Source: JASBRS01 sp964496495 (lineage in GTDB: Bacteria > Deinococcota > Deinococci > Deinococcales > Trueperaceae). From it: a stretch of 64,000 nt of DNA. The position numbers and the translations under genes were made by a program. The stretch spans positions 1-64,000 of the forward strand of contig CAZBZU010000005.1 in NCBI GenBank assembly GCA_964496495.1, given 5' to 3'. The notes below the pieces were generated by a model. That model saw only the letters and a program-made list of their open reading frames with translations. It did no database searches and was not told the origin of the DNA. Shown here piece by piece: positions 15,931-24,279 of this stretch (the first letter of the stretch is position 1; every line of letters starts with the position of its first letter).

Positions 15931-17223
15931 ATGTCCCGTGCTCGTGTCTCTTCGTTGTCCGCCCTGACCCTGTTGCTGGTGGTGGTGCTGGCCGCCTGCA
16001 GCTCGGCTGCCCCGAAGGGGAGCCTGAAGGTGACGGTGAACGGCTTGCCGTCGGGCGTCGCCGGCGAGGTGATGGTGACGGGCCCGGGCGGGTACTCGCA
16101 GACGGTGACGAGCACCACCACCTTGAGCGTGCCGGCGGGCAGCTACTCGGTGACGGCGGGTGCGGCGTCGAACGGCAACACCATCGTGCCGACCCTGTAC
16201 GACGGCAGCGTGTCGACCTCCTCGGTAGCGGTGACGGCCAACGCGACCTCGTCCACGACCGTGACGTACGCCGTTCGACCCGGCACGGGGCACGTGTGGG
16301 TCCCCATGAATGGCGGGTCGCTCGAGGCCGAGTCCTACCCGGCTAGCGCGCTGAAGGCGTCAGGCTCGCCCGCGCCGGACGTGACCCTCGCCGGCACCAA
16401 CAACCAGGCGGAGTCGGTGGCGTTCGACGGCTCGGGCAACCTGTGGGTTGGCGACGGCGCCGGCTACGTGTACCGCTACGATGCCAGCGACCTCGCCAGC
16501 TCGGGCACGCCCGCGCCGGCGGTGACCATCGACGCCACCGCGTACGGCTTCGTCAACGGGGTCGCCTTCGATGCGAGCGGGAATCTGTGGGCTGCGGACG
16601 GGAGCAGCTCGCAGTTGCTCATGTACACCCCGGCGCAGCAGAGTACCGGCGGGGCGTTGACGCCACAGGTGGTGCTGAGCGCGACCGGTTCCCCTGCGAG
16701 CATCGCGCATCCCGTCGGCATCGCGTTCGATGCCGCCGGTGACCTGTGGGTCGCCAACCTCAACAACAACACCATCGTCGAGTTCGCGCCAGCTCAGCTG
16801 ACCGCGACCGCGAGTCCGGCGCCCACCGTGACCCTCAGCTCGACGAGCATCTCGTCGCCCTTCGGCATCGCGTTCGACGCCAGCGGGAACCTGTGGGTGG
16901 GGAACGACGTCGGCACGGTGCTGCGCTTCGATGCCGGCCAGCTCACGACCACGGGAGGCCCCACGCCTGCGGCCAGCCTGGCCAGCAGCGCGGTGGGGAG
17001 CAACCCGGACGGCGTAACCTTCGACGCCAGCGGCGCGCTGTGGGTGGGGGACTACAACGGCGGCGGCTCCGCGATCCTGCGGCGTTTCACCAACCCCGAT
17101 GCCTTGACCGGAAGCGGGCTCACCCCCGCGCCCGACGTCACGCTCTCGTCGGTAGGGGCCACCGACGTCCCCGAGGTGGCGTTCGACCCGCCGCCGGCGA
17201 ACCTTCCGATTCAGACCCCCTAG
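15931..17223 (+). CDS. NHL-like repeat lipoprotein LP1
   Basis: 430 residues. A lipoprotein signal ends in LAACSS (cysteine near residue 22). Residues 30-110 form a small beta domain (GSLKVTVNGLPSGVAG, GGYSQTVTSTTTLSVPAGSY). Then come six repeats built on AFDASGNLWVGD-type blades, about 45-50 residues each, as in NHL or SMP-30-like propellers. The protein ends in PANLPIQTP. Three paralogs (LP2, LP3, LP4) lie at 22.6, 29.1 and 30.9 kb. It should be anchored on the outer face of the cytoplasmic membrane or in the envelope. The function is unknown; binding or scaffold roles are likelier than catalysis. Confidence 0.85.
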   Translation: MSRARVSSLSALTLLLVVVLAACSSAAPKGSLKVTVNGLPSGVAGEVMVTGPGGYSQTVTSTTTLSVPAGSYSVTAGAASNGNTIVPTLYDGSVSTSSVAVTANATSSTTVTYAVRPGTGHVWVPMNGGSLEAESYPASALKASGSPAPDVTLAGTNNQAESVAFDGSGNLWVGDGAGYVYRYDASDLASSGTPAPAVTIDATAYGFVNGVAFDASGNLWAADGSSSQLLMYTPAQQSTGGALTPQVVLSATGSPASIAHPVGIAFDAAGDLWVANLNNNTIVEFAPAQLTATASPAPTVTLSSTSISSPFGIAFDASGNLWVGNDVGTVLRFDAGQLTTTGGPTPAASLASSAVGSNPDGVTFDASGALWVGDYNGGGSAILRRFTNPDALTGSGLTPAPDVTLSSVGATDVPEVAFDPPPANLPIQTP

Positions 17224-17426
17224 GGGTCAGCTCACGCCGAGGAGGGTCACGTGGCAGGGCCCCGCCTCCGGCGGCCCTCCCCGCGCGCCACCTGTCGACG
17301 CGCCGAGGGCTCTCGACCGTTCGAGCGCGCCCGCGGCATGGTTGGGCGGTCGGTGGCATCACCGTGCCGCGGCGCTAAGAATCTTCATGAGCGCTGCGGA
17401 TAGCTTGGAGCGTCGTGGGGTAGACC

Positions 17427-18341
17427 GTGCACAGCGCGATCCTCGAGGCCAGGAACCTGACGAAGCGCTACGGCGACCGGCTCGCGGTCGACGGCCTGAA
17501 CCTGGCGCTGTTCCCGGGCGAGGTGTTCGGCTTCCTGGGCCCGAACGGGGCCGGGAAGACCACGACGATCCGCATGCTGCTGAACCTGGTGCGTCCGTCG
17601 GCGGGGGAGGTCTGGCTGTTCGGGCAGCGTCTCCGCGACGACCCGTCCGGGTTGTTGCGGCGGGTGGGCGCGCTGATCGAGTCGCCATCGTTCCAGCCCT
17701 ACCTCAGCGGCAGGCAGAACCTGCGTGTCGCGGGTCGCTATACCGGACCCGTGAGCGCCACGCGGGTGGACGAGGTCCTCGACCTGGTGGGGCTGTCGAG
17801 CCGCGCGGATGACGTCTTCGCGTCGTACTCGCTGGGCATGAAGCAGCGGCTGGGCATCGGCGCTGCGGTCCTCATGGGCCCGGACCTCGTGGTGCTGGAC
17901 GAGCCTACCAACGGCCTCGATCCCGCCGGCATCGTGGAGATCCGCGAGCTGATCCGCAGGCTGGGCCAGGAAGGCACGACCGTCCTGGTCTCGAGCCATA
18001 TCCTCGCGGAGGTACGGCAGGTCGCCACCCGCATCGGGATCATCCGTGGGGGGCAGCTCATTGCCGCGGGCGAGACCCGGGACATCCTGCGCCCCAGCAG
18101 CCACTGGGAGGTCGTGGGCCTGGATCTGGCAAGCGTGCGGCGCGCCCTGGAGGGCGTGGCGACGCGCGGCTCCATCGAGCCGAATGAAGGCGGTGTCGCT
18201 ATCTACGAGGCCAGCCTGGAGGGGCGGGTCATCATCGAACGGCTGGCCCGCGCGGAGCTCTTCCCGGAGCAGGTGCGGCGAACGACGGAGGACCTGGAGA
18301 GCGTCTTCCTGGCGCTGACCGAGCGCGAGGCGGGCCTGTGA
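17427..18341 (+). CDS. ABC transporter ATPase, BcrA-like
   Basis: 304 residues. Walker A GPNGAGKTT at 38-46, signature YSLGMKQRL at 134-142, Walker B LVVLDEP at 154-160 and H-loop SSHIL are all intact. The C-terminal extension with LARAELFPEQVRRTTEDLES is typical of BcrA/drug-export ATPases. Start is GTG with GTGGGG upstream. Its stop overlaps the next start (TGATG), and the permease and a PAP2 phosphatase follow, which is the layout of bacitracin-resistance bcrABC. I infer export of, or protection from, a lipid-II-cycle antibiotic. Confidence 0.9.
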   Translation: MHSAILEARNLTKRYGDRLAVDGLNLALFPGEVFGFLGPNGAGKTTTIRMLLNLVRPSAGEVWLFGQRLRDDPSGLLRRVGALIESPSFQPYLSGRQNLRVAGRYTGPVSATRVDEVLDLVGLSSRADDVFASYSLGMKQRLGIGAAVLMGPDLVVLDEPTNGLDPAGIVEIRELIRRLGQEGTTVLVSSHILAEVRQVATRIGIIRGGQLIAAGETRDILRPSSHWEVVGLDLASVRRALEGVATRGSIEPNEGGVAIYEASLEGRVIIERLARAELFPEQVRRTTEDLESVFLALTEREAGL

Positions 18342-19249
18342 TGGCCTCGCTCGCGCGCCTCACCGGCAACGAGCTGCTCAAGATCACGCGCCGGCGCCTC
18401 GTGTGGGCGCTGCTGGCGGCGAACCTGGCGTTCGTGCTGGCGGCCTGGCTGGTGCAGATCTACTACGCGCTGCGAAGCCCCGACGGCTTCCAGGCGGGGC
18501 ACCTCCTCGGCGGGACGAACGGTATCTTCGACGCCATCGGACAGCCGATGACGCTGGGCCGGCGCTCCGGCGAGTTCATCGCCGCGGCGCTGGGCGGGCT
18601 CTTCGTGGGTGGAGAGTTCGCGACCGGAGCGATCCGCCTCACGCTCAGCCGCGGCGTGAAGCGTCTGGCGTACCTGGTGGCGAAGCTCGGCGCGCTCGCG
18701 CTGACCTGCGCCGTGCTGGTGCTCGTGGGCGTGCTGGCGAGTGCGTTGCTGAGCCTGTTCCTGCCCTTGATCAACCCGCAGGCGCCGACCTGGGCAGACA
18801 TCACGCCGCACATCCTGGGCGAGCTCGGGGGGTTGTACTTGGGCACGCTCGCCAACTACCTGCTGTGCCTGTTGCTCGGCGCGGGTCTCGCGCTCGTCGC
18901 GCGCTCGGCGGCGTTCGGCATCGCCGCGAGCTTCGCGTGGCTGATCGGCGGCGACATCGCCGCGCAGATCCTGCCTGCGGTGGGAGCGTCCGTGCACAGT
19001 CCCATCGGTCACGACCTGGTGCGCTTGATGTTCACGCCCAACGTCAACGCGCTCTACGCGGCGGGCCTCCCGCCGTACCTTCGCGCGACGCTCGACCGGC
19101 TCGACGGCGTCATCGCCTGCAACCCCGTCGGCACCCACGTGTGCAGCCAGGTCGGTCTGGCGCAGGCGCTTCCCGTCGCCCTCCTATGGATGCTCGTGCT
19201 GGGGCTCGCCGGCGTCGTGCTCTTCGTCCGCCGGGACGTCAAGGAGTAG
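18341..19249 (+). CDS. ABC-2 type permease, BcrB-like
   Basis: 302 residues with six hydrophobic segments. The first follows a short cytoplasmic N-terminus (LARLTGNELLKITRRRLVWA), a feature of ABC-2 permeases; GEFATGAIRLTLSRGVKRL is the conserved cytoplasmic loop that contacts the ATPase. The last helix ends in LFVRRDVKE. The ATG at 18341 overlaps the ATPase stop by one base, so translation is coupled. The partner is clearly the BcrA-like ATPase. Confidence 0.88.
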   Translation: MASLARLTGNELLKITRRRLVWALLAANLAFVLAAWLVQIYYALRSPDGFQAGHLLGGTNGIFDAIGQPMTLGRRSGEFIAAALGGLFVGGEFATGAIRLTLSRGVKRLAYLVAKLGALALTCAVLVLVGVLASALLSLFLPLINPQAPTWADITPHILGELGGLYLGTLANYLLCLLLGAGLALVARSAAFGIAASFAWLIGGDIAAQILPAVGASVHSPIGHDLVRLMFTPNVNALYAAGLPPYLRATLDRLDGVIACNPVGTHVCSQVGLAQALPVALLWMLVLGLAGVVLFVRRDVKE

Positions 19250-19257
19250 GCGCCACC

Positions 19258-19986
19258 GTGCCCCAGCCATGGAACGCGCCCGCCACGCACCCGGTCGTGC
19301 CGGCTGCCGGCACCACGTCGTCGACGGCGCCGCCTCGGCGCAGCGACCGGACGCGGGCGCTCCAGTGGTCGCTCCTGGTGGCCCTGGCGCTGGTGTTCCA
19401 GTTCGTCGCCAACGACGTCGCGGAGCGTGAGCCGGTTCCCTTCGATGCCAGCCTCCTGACCTGGCTCCACCTGCACGCCACGGCCCAGCTGACGGCGCTG
19501 GCTCGCGGGCTCAGCGCGGTCGGGGAGCCCACCGTCATCGCGCCGCTCACGCTGCTCGTCACGCTCCTGCTGCTGGCCCGCCGCCACTGGCGGGGGGCGG
19601 CGACGTTCGCCATCGACGTCGGCGGCGCGGCCGTGCTGGATCTCGTCCTCAAACACGTCTTCGCTCGGCCGCGCCCCACGCTCTTTCCTCACCTCGTCCC
19701 GGAGACCACCTTCTCGTTTCCCAGCGGTCACGCGGTGGGCGACCTGGCGTTCTACCTGGCCCTCGCCCTACTGCTGCGCGATACGCCCTCCAGACGCTGG
19801 TCCTGGTTGGGTCTCGTCGGTGTCGTGCTGGCCCTGCTGATCGGCGCGTCGCGGCCCTACCTGCAGGTGCACTACCCGTCCGACATCGTCGCGGGATGGG
19901 CGTTGGGCGCAGGATGGATTCTCCTCGTGCAACTGGTGCTCGTGCCGAGGCTGGGGCGCTCGAAGCGCTCACCCGGCTCCACCTAG
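19258..19986 (+). CDS. PAP2-superfamily lipid phosphatase, BcrC-like
   Basis: 242 residues with six predicted helices. All three PAP2 motifs are present: K-x6-RP in KHVFARPRP (132-140), PSGH (155-158) and SRPYLQVHYPSD (198-209). The family includes undecaprenyl-pyrophosphate phosphatases. The start is a GTG; AAGGAG overlapping the permease stop supports it, and the gap is 8 bp. Being third in the operon with BcrA/B-like genes suggests that it recycles undecaprenyl pyrophosphate and so counters bacitracin-type drugs. Confidence 0.9.
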   Translation: MPQPWNAPATHPVVPAAGTTSSTAPPRRSDRTRALQWSLLVALALVFQFVANDVAEREPVPFDASLLTWLHLHATAQLTALARGLSAVGEPTVIAPLTLLVTLLLLARRHWRGAATFAIDVGGAAVLDLVLKHVFARPRPTLFPHLVPETTFSFPSGHAVGDLAFYLALALLLRDTPSRRWSWLGLVGVVLALLIGASRPYLQVHYPSDIVAGWALGAGWILLVQLVLVPRLGRSKRSPGST

Positions 19987-20087
19987 AGGTGCCGGTTGCC
20001 GTTCCCTCCGCGGAACCCCGGGCAGGAGAGCCACGACGAGCGAGCGCCCGCGACGCTAGCCTGCGCGCCGCGCTTCTGGGCCGGCCG

Positions 20088-21530
20088 TCACGGGCGCTGT
20101 GGTGCCCGCAGGTACGCCGCCAGCTCATCGCTCCCGGAGAGAACCTCGTTGGCGGTGAGCCCGAGGGGCGTGTCGATGCTCAGGGCGTCGGGTCGGGGCG
20201 CGTGGCCGCCCGGGCGCTCGAAGCGCTTGTACGACACGGTGAACGGCAGGTGCAGCGCCGGCGTCTGGAAGGAGAGGATGTCGCCGTAGCCGTTGACGTC
20301 GGCGCCCATGGGCGATCCCGCGATGGTGGCAAGGGCGTTGTCGCGCAGGATCACGGCGACCATGCCCGCGGAGCTGAAGGTGGCGCCGTTGACGAGCGCC
20401 ACGACGGCGCCGTGGAAGACGGGTGGCGTGGCCGGGACGGTCAGCGTCGTGCCGGGCCGCTGCATCACCAGGAGGTCGCCGTCGTGCGCGATGGCCGCCT
20501 TGGAGAGGGTGCCGGGGTCGCTCCCGCGTTGCGTGGTGAGCGCGTCGGATGGACGGACCTCGACGCCGTAGCTGTGCACGGTGCGCGCCGGAAGGTGGGC
20601 AAGGAAGGCGGCCGCCACGTTGGAGTTGCCGCCGCCATCGAAGCGGAGGTCGAGCACGACGCGTGAGGCGGACGCGTCGTGGACGGCCGCGAAGAAGGCG
20701 TCGACCGCGGCGCGGTAGTCGGGGGAGTCCACGCACGACAGTAGCCAGAAGATGCCGGTCTTCGAGGGTTCGTCGATGCGCCACAGGTACGTCTTCCCGC
20801 GGCCCGTCCATGCCTCGGTCATGCCGGCGGCGCGCTGAAGGAGCGGTTGGAGGGGAGCGCCCCTGTGGGCCAGGTCGGGGGCCGGCGTCAGCGCGGCGGA
20901 CGCGGAAACGGTCGTGCCGTCGGGCCTCGCCACGGTGAGGCGTACCTGGCCGTTCTCGACCACGCCGAGCCAGCGGAGCACATCCTCGGCGTTCACGAGC
21001 TGTCCGAGGCGGTAGCGCACCCAGGCGGAGTTGCCGGGGACGAGCCGGCGCATGCGGCTGAGGAGCTGCGCGGGCGAGAGGTCGCCGAGACGCACCAACC
21101 GGCCGACATCGGGGAGTCCCGTGTCGGTGCCGCTCAACGGTGACACCAGGACCGCGTCGGAGACGGTGAAGAACACGACCGGGAGGACGTTGGCCGAGGC
21201 GGCTTGCGGCGCGCCGCTGGTGTGTGGGTCGCCGAGCGAGGCGAGCAGCAGCTGCAGGGCGATGGCGACGTCGCCGCGGGTGGGCGCGTTGCCGAGGCGC
21301 GCCTGTTGCGCGGCGAGGGTGTGCTCGAGCGCCGTACGGGCCTGTGGCTGGGTGAGCGCGGGATGCACGTTCAGAAGGGTATCGGCCGCCCACCGCAGCT
21401 CGGCGCGGGCGGTGGCGGGCTCCACGGGTGACCGGGTCGCGGTCTGGGCGTGTGCGGCTGCTGCGGTGAGCAGCAGTGCGCAGGCTGCTGCCGCCAGGGC
21501 GTTGACGGGACGGAAGCGCTTGTGGGCCAT
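20088..21530 (-). CDS. Secreted S41-family (tail-specific protease-like) peptidase
   Basis: 480 residues. A clear signal peptide (NALAAAACALLLTAAAAHAQ) ends near residue 28. The C-terminal half has the S41 core: VVLDLRFDGGGNSNVAAAFL, then VVALVNGATFSSAGMVAVIL with the nucleophile serine expected in FSSAG. The N-terminal half (about 40-200) resembles the helical region seen in S41 proteins such as those with ALQLLLASLGDPHT. AAGGACG lies about 8 nt before the ATG. A small PPC-domain protein is encoded upstream on the same strand (about 90 bp gap) and may be co-transcribed. Confidence 0.82.
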   Translation of the reverse strand: MAHKRFRPVNALAAAACALLLTAAAAHAQTATRSPVEPATARAELRWAADTLLNVHPALTQPQARTALEHTLAAQQARLGNAPTRGDVAIALQLLLASLGDPHTSGAPQAASANVLPVVFFTVSDAVLVSPLSGTDTGLPDVGRLVRLGDLSPAQLLSRMRRLVPGNSAWVRYRLGQLVNAEDVLRWLGVVENGQVRLTVARPDGTTVSASAALTPAPDLAHRGAPLQPLLQRAAGMTEAWTGRGKTYLWRIDEPSKTGIFWLLSCVDSPDYRAAVDAFFAAVHDASASRVVLDLRFDGGGNSNVAAAFLAHLPARTVHSYGVEVRPSDALTTQRGSDPGTLSKAAIAHDGDLLVMQRPGTTLTVPATPPVFHGAVVALVNGATFSSAGMVAVILRDNALATIAGSPMGADVNGYGDILSFQTPALHLPFTVSYKRFERPGGHAPRPDALSIDTPLGLTANEVLSGSDELAAYLRAPQRP

Positions 21531-21623
21531 GGGTCGTCCTTCGGTGTCTGGTAGGCCTGCTCCGGATGGCTGGCGGAGCGCAGCGTCGCTGACGCGCTCC
21601 GGGTGCGGTCGGCTCACCGCGCG

Positions 21624-22079
21624 CTACTGCCCGGCCGGAGCGTCGAGGCGATAGCTCACGTCGAAGCTGCCACGGCTCTTCTGGCCCGTGATCTCGACGC
21701 GGTACCGTCCGGCGGCCGGCAGGGCGATGGAGACGTTGCCGGCGGCCGGCTCACCGGCGCTTCGCGTCCAGATGGCGTCGCCCCCGGGCGACAGGACGCG
21801 CAGCGCGAGGATGCCCTGGCTGGGCTCGAGGTCGTAGCGGAGCGTCAGGCTCCCGCCGGTACGGGCCGCGATGGGCCGGCCGTCGTTGCCGTCGAAGTAG
21901 CGGAAGCGCGCGCCGATGTGGCCCGGCGTCGAGCTCCCGCTCCACAGGACGCGCCGGCCGCCCGCCCACGGCGGACCCTCGACGGCGAAGTCGAGGCCCA
22001 GGCCCAGCAGGACCAGGACGACCAGCCCTGCCGTGAGCCAGGGACGGCGGCCGCGGACGGCGTGAACGCGTTCAGCCAT
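21624..22079 (-). CDS. Membrane-anchored PPC-domain-like protein
   Basis: 151 residues. One N-terminal helix (WLTAGLVVLVLLGLGLDFAV) anchors an extracytoplasmic beta domain. Elements GGSLTLRYDLEPSQGILAL, PGGDAIWTRSAGEP and VSIALPAAGRYRVEITGQKS match the pre-peptidase C-terminal (PPC) domain usually attached to secreted peptidases. Here it stands alone, next to an S41 peptidase gene. It may act as an accessory binding domain for that enzyme; this is inference. Confidence 0.65.
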   Translation of the reverse strand: MAERVHAVRGRRPWLTAGLVVLVLLGLGLDFAVEGPPWAGGRRVLWSGSSTPGHIGARFRYFDGNDGRPIAARTGGSLTLRYDLEPSQGILALRVLSPGGDAIWTRSAGEPAAGNVSIALPAAGRYRVEITGQKSRGSFDVSYRLDAPAGQ

Positions 22080-22319
22080 TGGATGCCCCCTCCGCTCCGG
22101 CGCGCCTCGGCTGCGCCGGAGTCACGCGTCAGGATGGGCGCGCGGGGTGGGCGCCGCAAGGGACGCCCGTCCCAGGGCGGGACCTTGTCAGAGACGGCCA
22201 TCGGGACCGGGGCGCCCGACCATTCGCGCGGAGGCGCCGGCGCTCGACGCCGCGTCGCCCGGGTGGTTCGGCAACCCGCCTTGGCCGCTCCTCGCCTCCG
22301 CCCGGCTAGGGTGGTCGCG

Positions 22320-22505
22320 ATGGCCAGGGTCGTCGGCGTGAGGAGCGAGAACGGGAGCCTGCACGGCTGGAAGATCTGGTGCCCCGCCTGCCGCAGCTTC
22401 CATGTGTTCTCCACCGAGGCACCCAACGACGACGGTGCGCGCTGGTGGTTCAACGGCGACACGGCCCGTCCCACGTTCGAGCCGAGCATGCTCGAGCGCG
22501 ATGGC
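22320..22505 (+). pseudogene. DUF6527-like (phage-type) protein, 3'-truncated
   Basis: From the ATG: a zinc-ribbon-like segment GWKIWCPACRSFHVFS and then ARWWFNGDTARPTFEPSML, the signature of a small phage-associated family that I know as DUF6527-like. Normal members continue with CHxFxxxGxIxFLxD and a helix; none is present. Past about 22505 the frame stays open to 23234 only because it is antisense to lipoprotein LP2. So the gene lost its 3' part where LP2 now ends. Confidence 0.5.
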
Positions 22506-22573
22506 CGCGGCGCGGACAGGCGAGGCACGGATCGCCGAGCTCACGCAGCTGCTCGCGCGAGGGCCGGCTGCCG

Positions 22574-23842
22574 CTACGGCGCCTGGATGGGCAACGCTGA
22601 CGACGACGGGCTGAAGGCGAGCATCCCCACGTCCGTCATCCCGACCGACGAGATGATGACGTCCGCCGCGGGTGTCACGGTCCCGGTCCAAGCACCCGGG
22701 TTGGTGAACTGCCTGAGATCTTCCGTGCTGTGCTCGGCCACCCACAGGGCACCGCTGGCATCGAACGCCAGCGCCTCCGGGCCCCCCGGCAACGCTGCGC
22801 CTGTGATGGCGGCGGCCGGTGACGCGCTCGCCGAACCGAGGTCGGCGGCGTCGTACCGCAGCGCACCCGCCGCGGAATCGGCGACCCAGAGGTTCCCGCT
22901 GGCGTCGAAGGCGATCCCGAAGGGGTTGGAGAGGCCATTGGTGATGGTGACGGCCGGCGTCGGCGACCCGCTGGCGGCCAGCTGCGACGCCGCGAACTTC
23001 ACCAGGCTGACCCCGCCGTGGTTGGCCACCCAGAGGTTCCCTGCCGGGTCGAACGCCATCCCGATCGGCGTTAGCAGGCTCCCGCCGGGGGTGGCGCTGA
23101 TCACCACGGGCGGGGTGGGGGTTCCGCCGGCAGCGAGCTGTGCAGGGGTGAACTGCAGCAGCTTGTTCCCGATGCCGACGGCGACCCAGAGGTCCCCCGC
23201 CGCATCGAACGCCAGGCCACTGAGGTTCCCATAGGAGGACGCGTCGATGGAGAGCGACGGTGTCGGCGTGCCCGAGCTCGCCAGCTGTGAGGCGTCGTAG
23301 TGGTAGAGCATCCCGCCGAACTGGGAGACCCACAGGTTCCCGGCGCCGTCGAAGGCGATGGCTTCGCCATCGTTGTTCCCGGTGATGCCAATGTCCGGAC
23401 CCGTCGACCCCGCCGTTGCCAGGGTCGCGCTGGTGAAGCCCTCGACGGCCAGCGGGCCGCCGCCCTTCATCGGCACCCACACGGCGCCCGAGCCGGGGCG
23501 CATGGCGTACGCGACCGCCGTCGTGCTACTCCCGTTGTCCGCGACCGAGACCGACGGCGGCGAAGCGGACCCGTCGTACAGCGTCGCCACGATGGCATTT
23601 CCGTTCGACGCTGGCGCCACCGTGATCGAGTACGTGCCCGGCGCGACGGTCAGCGTGGTCGTGCTGGTGACGGACTGCGCGTACCCACCCGGCCCTGTCA
23701 CCTCTACGCTGCCGGCAACGCCGGCGGGCAGACCGCTGATCGTGACCATCAAGCTCCCCTGCGGTGTGGACGAACAGGCGGCCATGACCACCACCAGGGC
23801 CACTGCGGATGTAACCAGCCCGAGCAACCTGACGCGACGCAT
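22574..23842 (-). CDS. NHL-like repeat lipoprotein LP2
   Basis: 422 residues, paralog of LP1. Signal with lipobox VVVMAACSS, the small beta domain (GSLMVTISGLPAGVAGSVEV) and six blades such as AFDGAGNLWVSQFGG and AFDASGNLWVADS. It ends in ALPIQAP, like the other copies. GGAGGTG is 5 nt before the ATG. The upstream neighbour on the other strand is the neprosin-like gene, and the two share a 437-bp control region. The downstream end abuts a truncated phage-type gene. Confidence 0.85.
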   Translation of the reverse strand: MRRVRLLGLVTSAVALVVVMAACSSTPQGSLMVTISGLPAGVAGSVEVTGPGGYAQSVTSTTTLTVAPGTYSITVAPASNGNAIVATLYDGSASPPSVSVADNGSSTTAVAYAMRPGSGAVWVPMKGGGPLAVEGFTSATLATAGSTGPDIGITGNNDGEAIAFDGAGNLWVSQFGGMLYHYDASQLASSGTPTPSLSIDASSYGNLSGLAFDAAGDLWVAVGIGNKLLQFTPAQLAAGGTPTPPVVISATPGGSLLTPIGMAFDPAGNLWVANHGGVSLVKFAASQLAASGSPTPAVTITNGLSNPFGIAFDASGNLWVADSAAGALRYDAADLGSASASPAAAITGAALPGGPEALAFDASGALWVAEHSTEDLRQFTNPGAWTGTVTPAADVIISSVGMTDVGMLAFSPSSSALPIQAP

Positions 23843-23983
23843 GCGACACCTCCAGGCTCTCATTCTTCTCAGGCCGGGCACGAGAATGCAAGCGGACAGC
23901 GGGCGCCAGCGGGGCCGAGTTCGTGGCGGGGCCGGGCGCCCGCCGCACCGACCGTGAGCACGTAGGAGGTGACGCTCCATGAA

Positions 23984-24279
23984 TTGACAGGCTTGGCGGG
24001 GGTCCCTATAGTGCGGGTCAACCTCTCGATTGGCACTGCACCGGAACAGCGTTGCACGACCTCCCAAGCGAAGCGCGTCGCGTAAGGATCAGGGTGCTTG
24101 CGTGAGAGGGGATTGCTTTGGACCTTCAGCGTCGCGCCTAGCTAGGTCGGTGGCAAGGCGGCGAGCGGTTGGTAGCCGGCGACGCCGCCACCGGGACGCC
24201 CGGGAGGGGAATCTTGGCAGGGTACCCGGGCATCGCCCCGTTCCGTGAGCATGCGGAACCATTCTCGAGAGGACGAGCC
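23984..24279 (+). promoter_or_regulatory. Near-consensus promoter and long leader before the neprosin-like gene
   Basis: TTGACA (23984-23989), a 17-nt spacer and TATAGT (24007-24012) form the best sigma-70-type promoter in the window. The predicted transcript starts about 24019, leaving a leader of about 260 nt before the ATG at 24280. I see no riboswitch that I know in the leader, and no tRNA. A small open frame (24030-24248) is arginine-rich and unlikely to be real. Confidence 0.55.
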
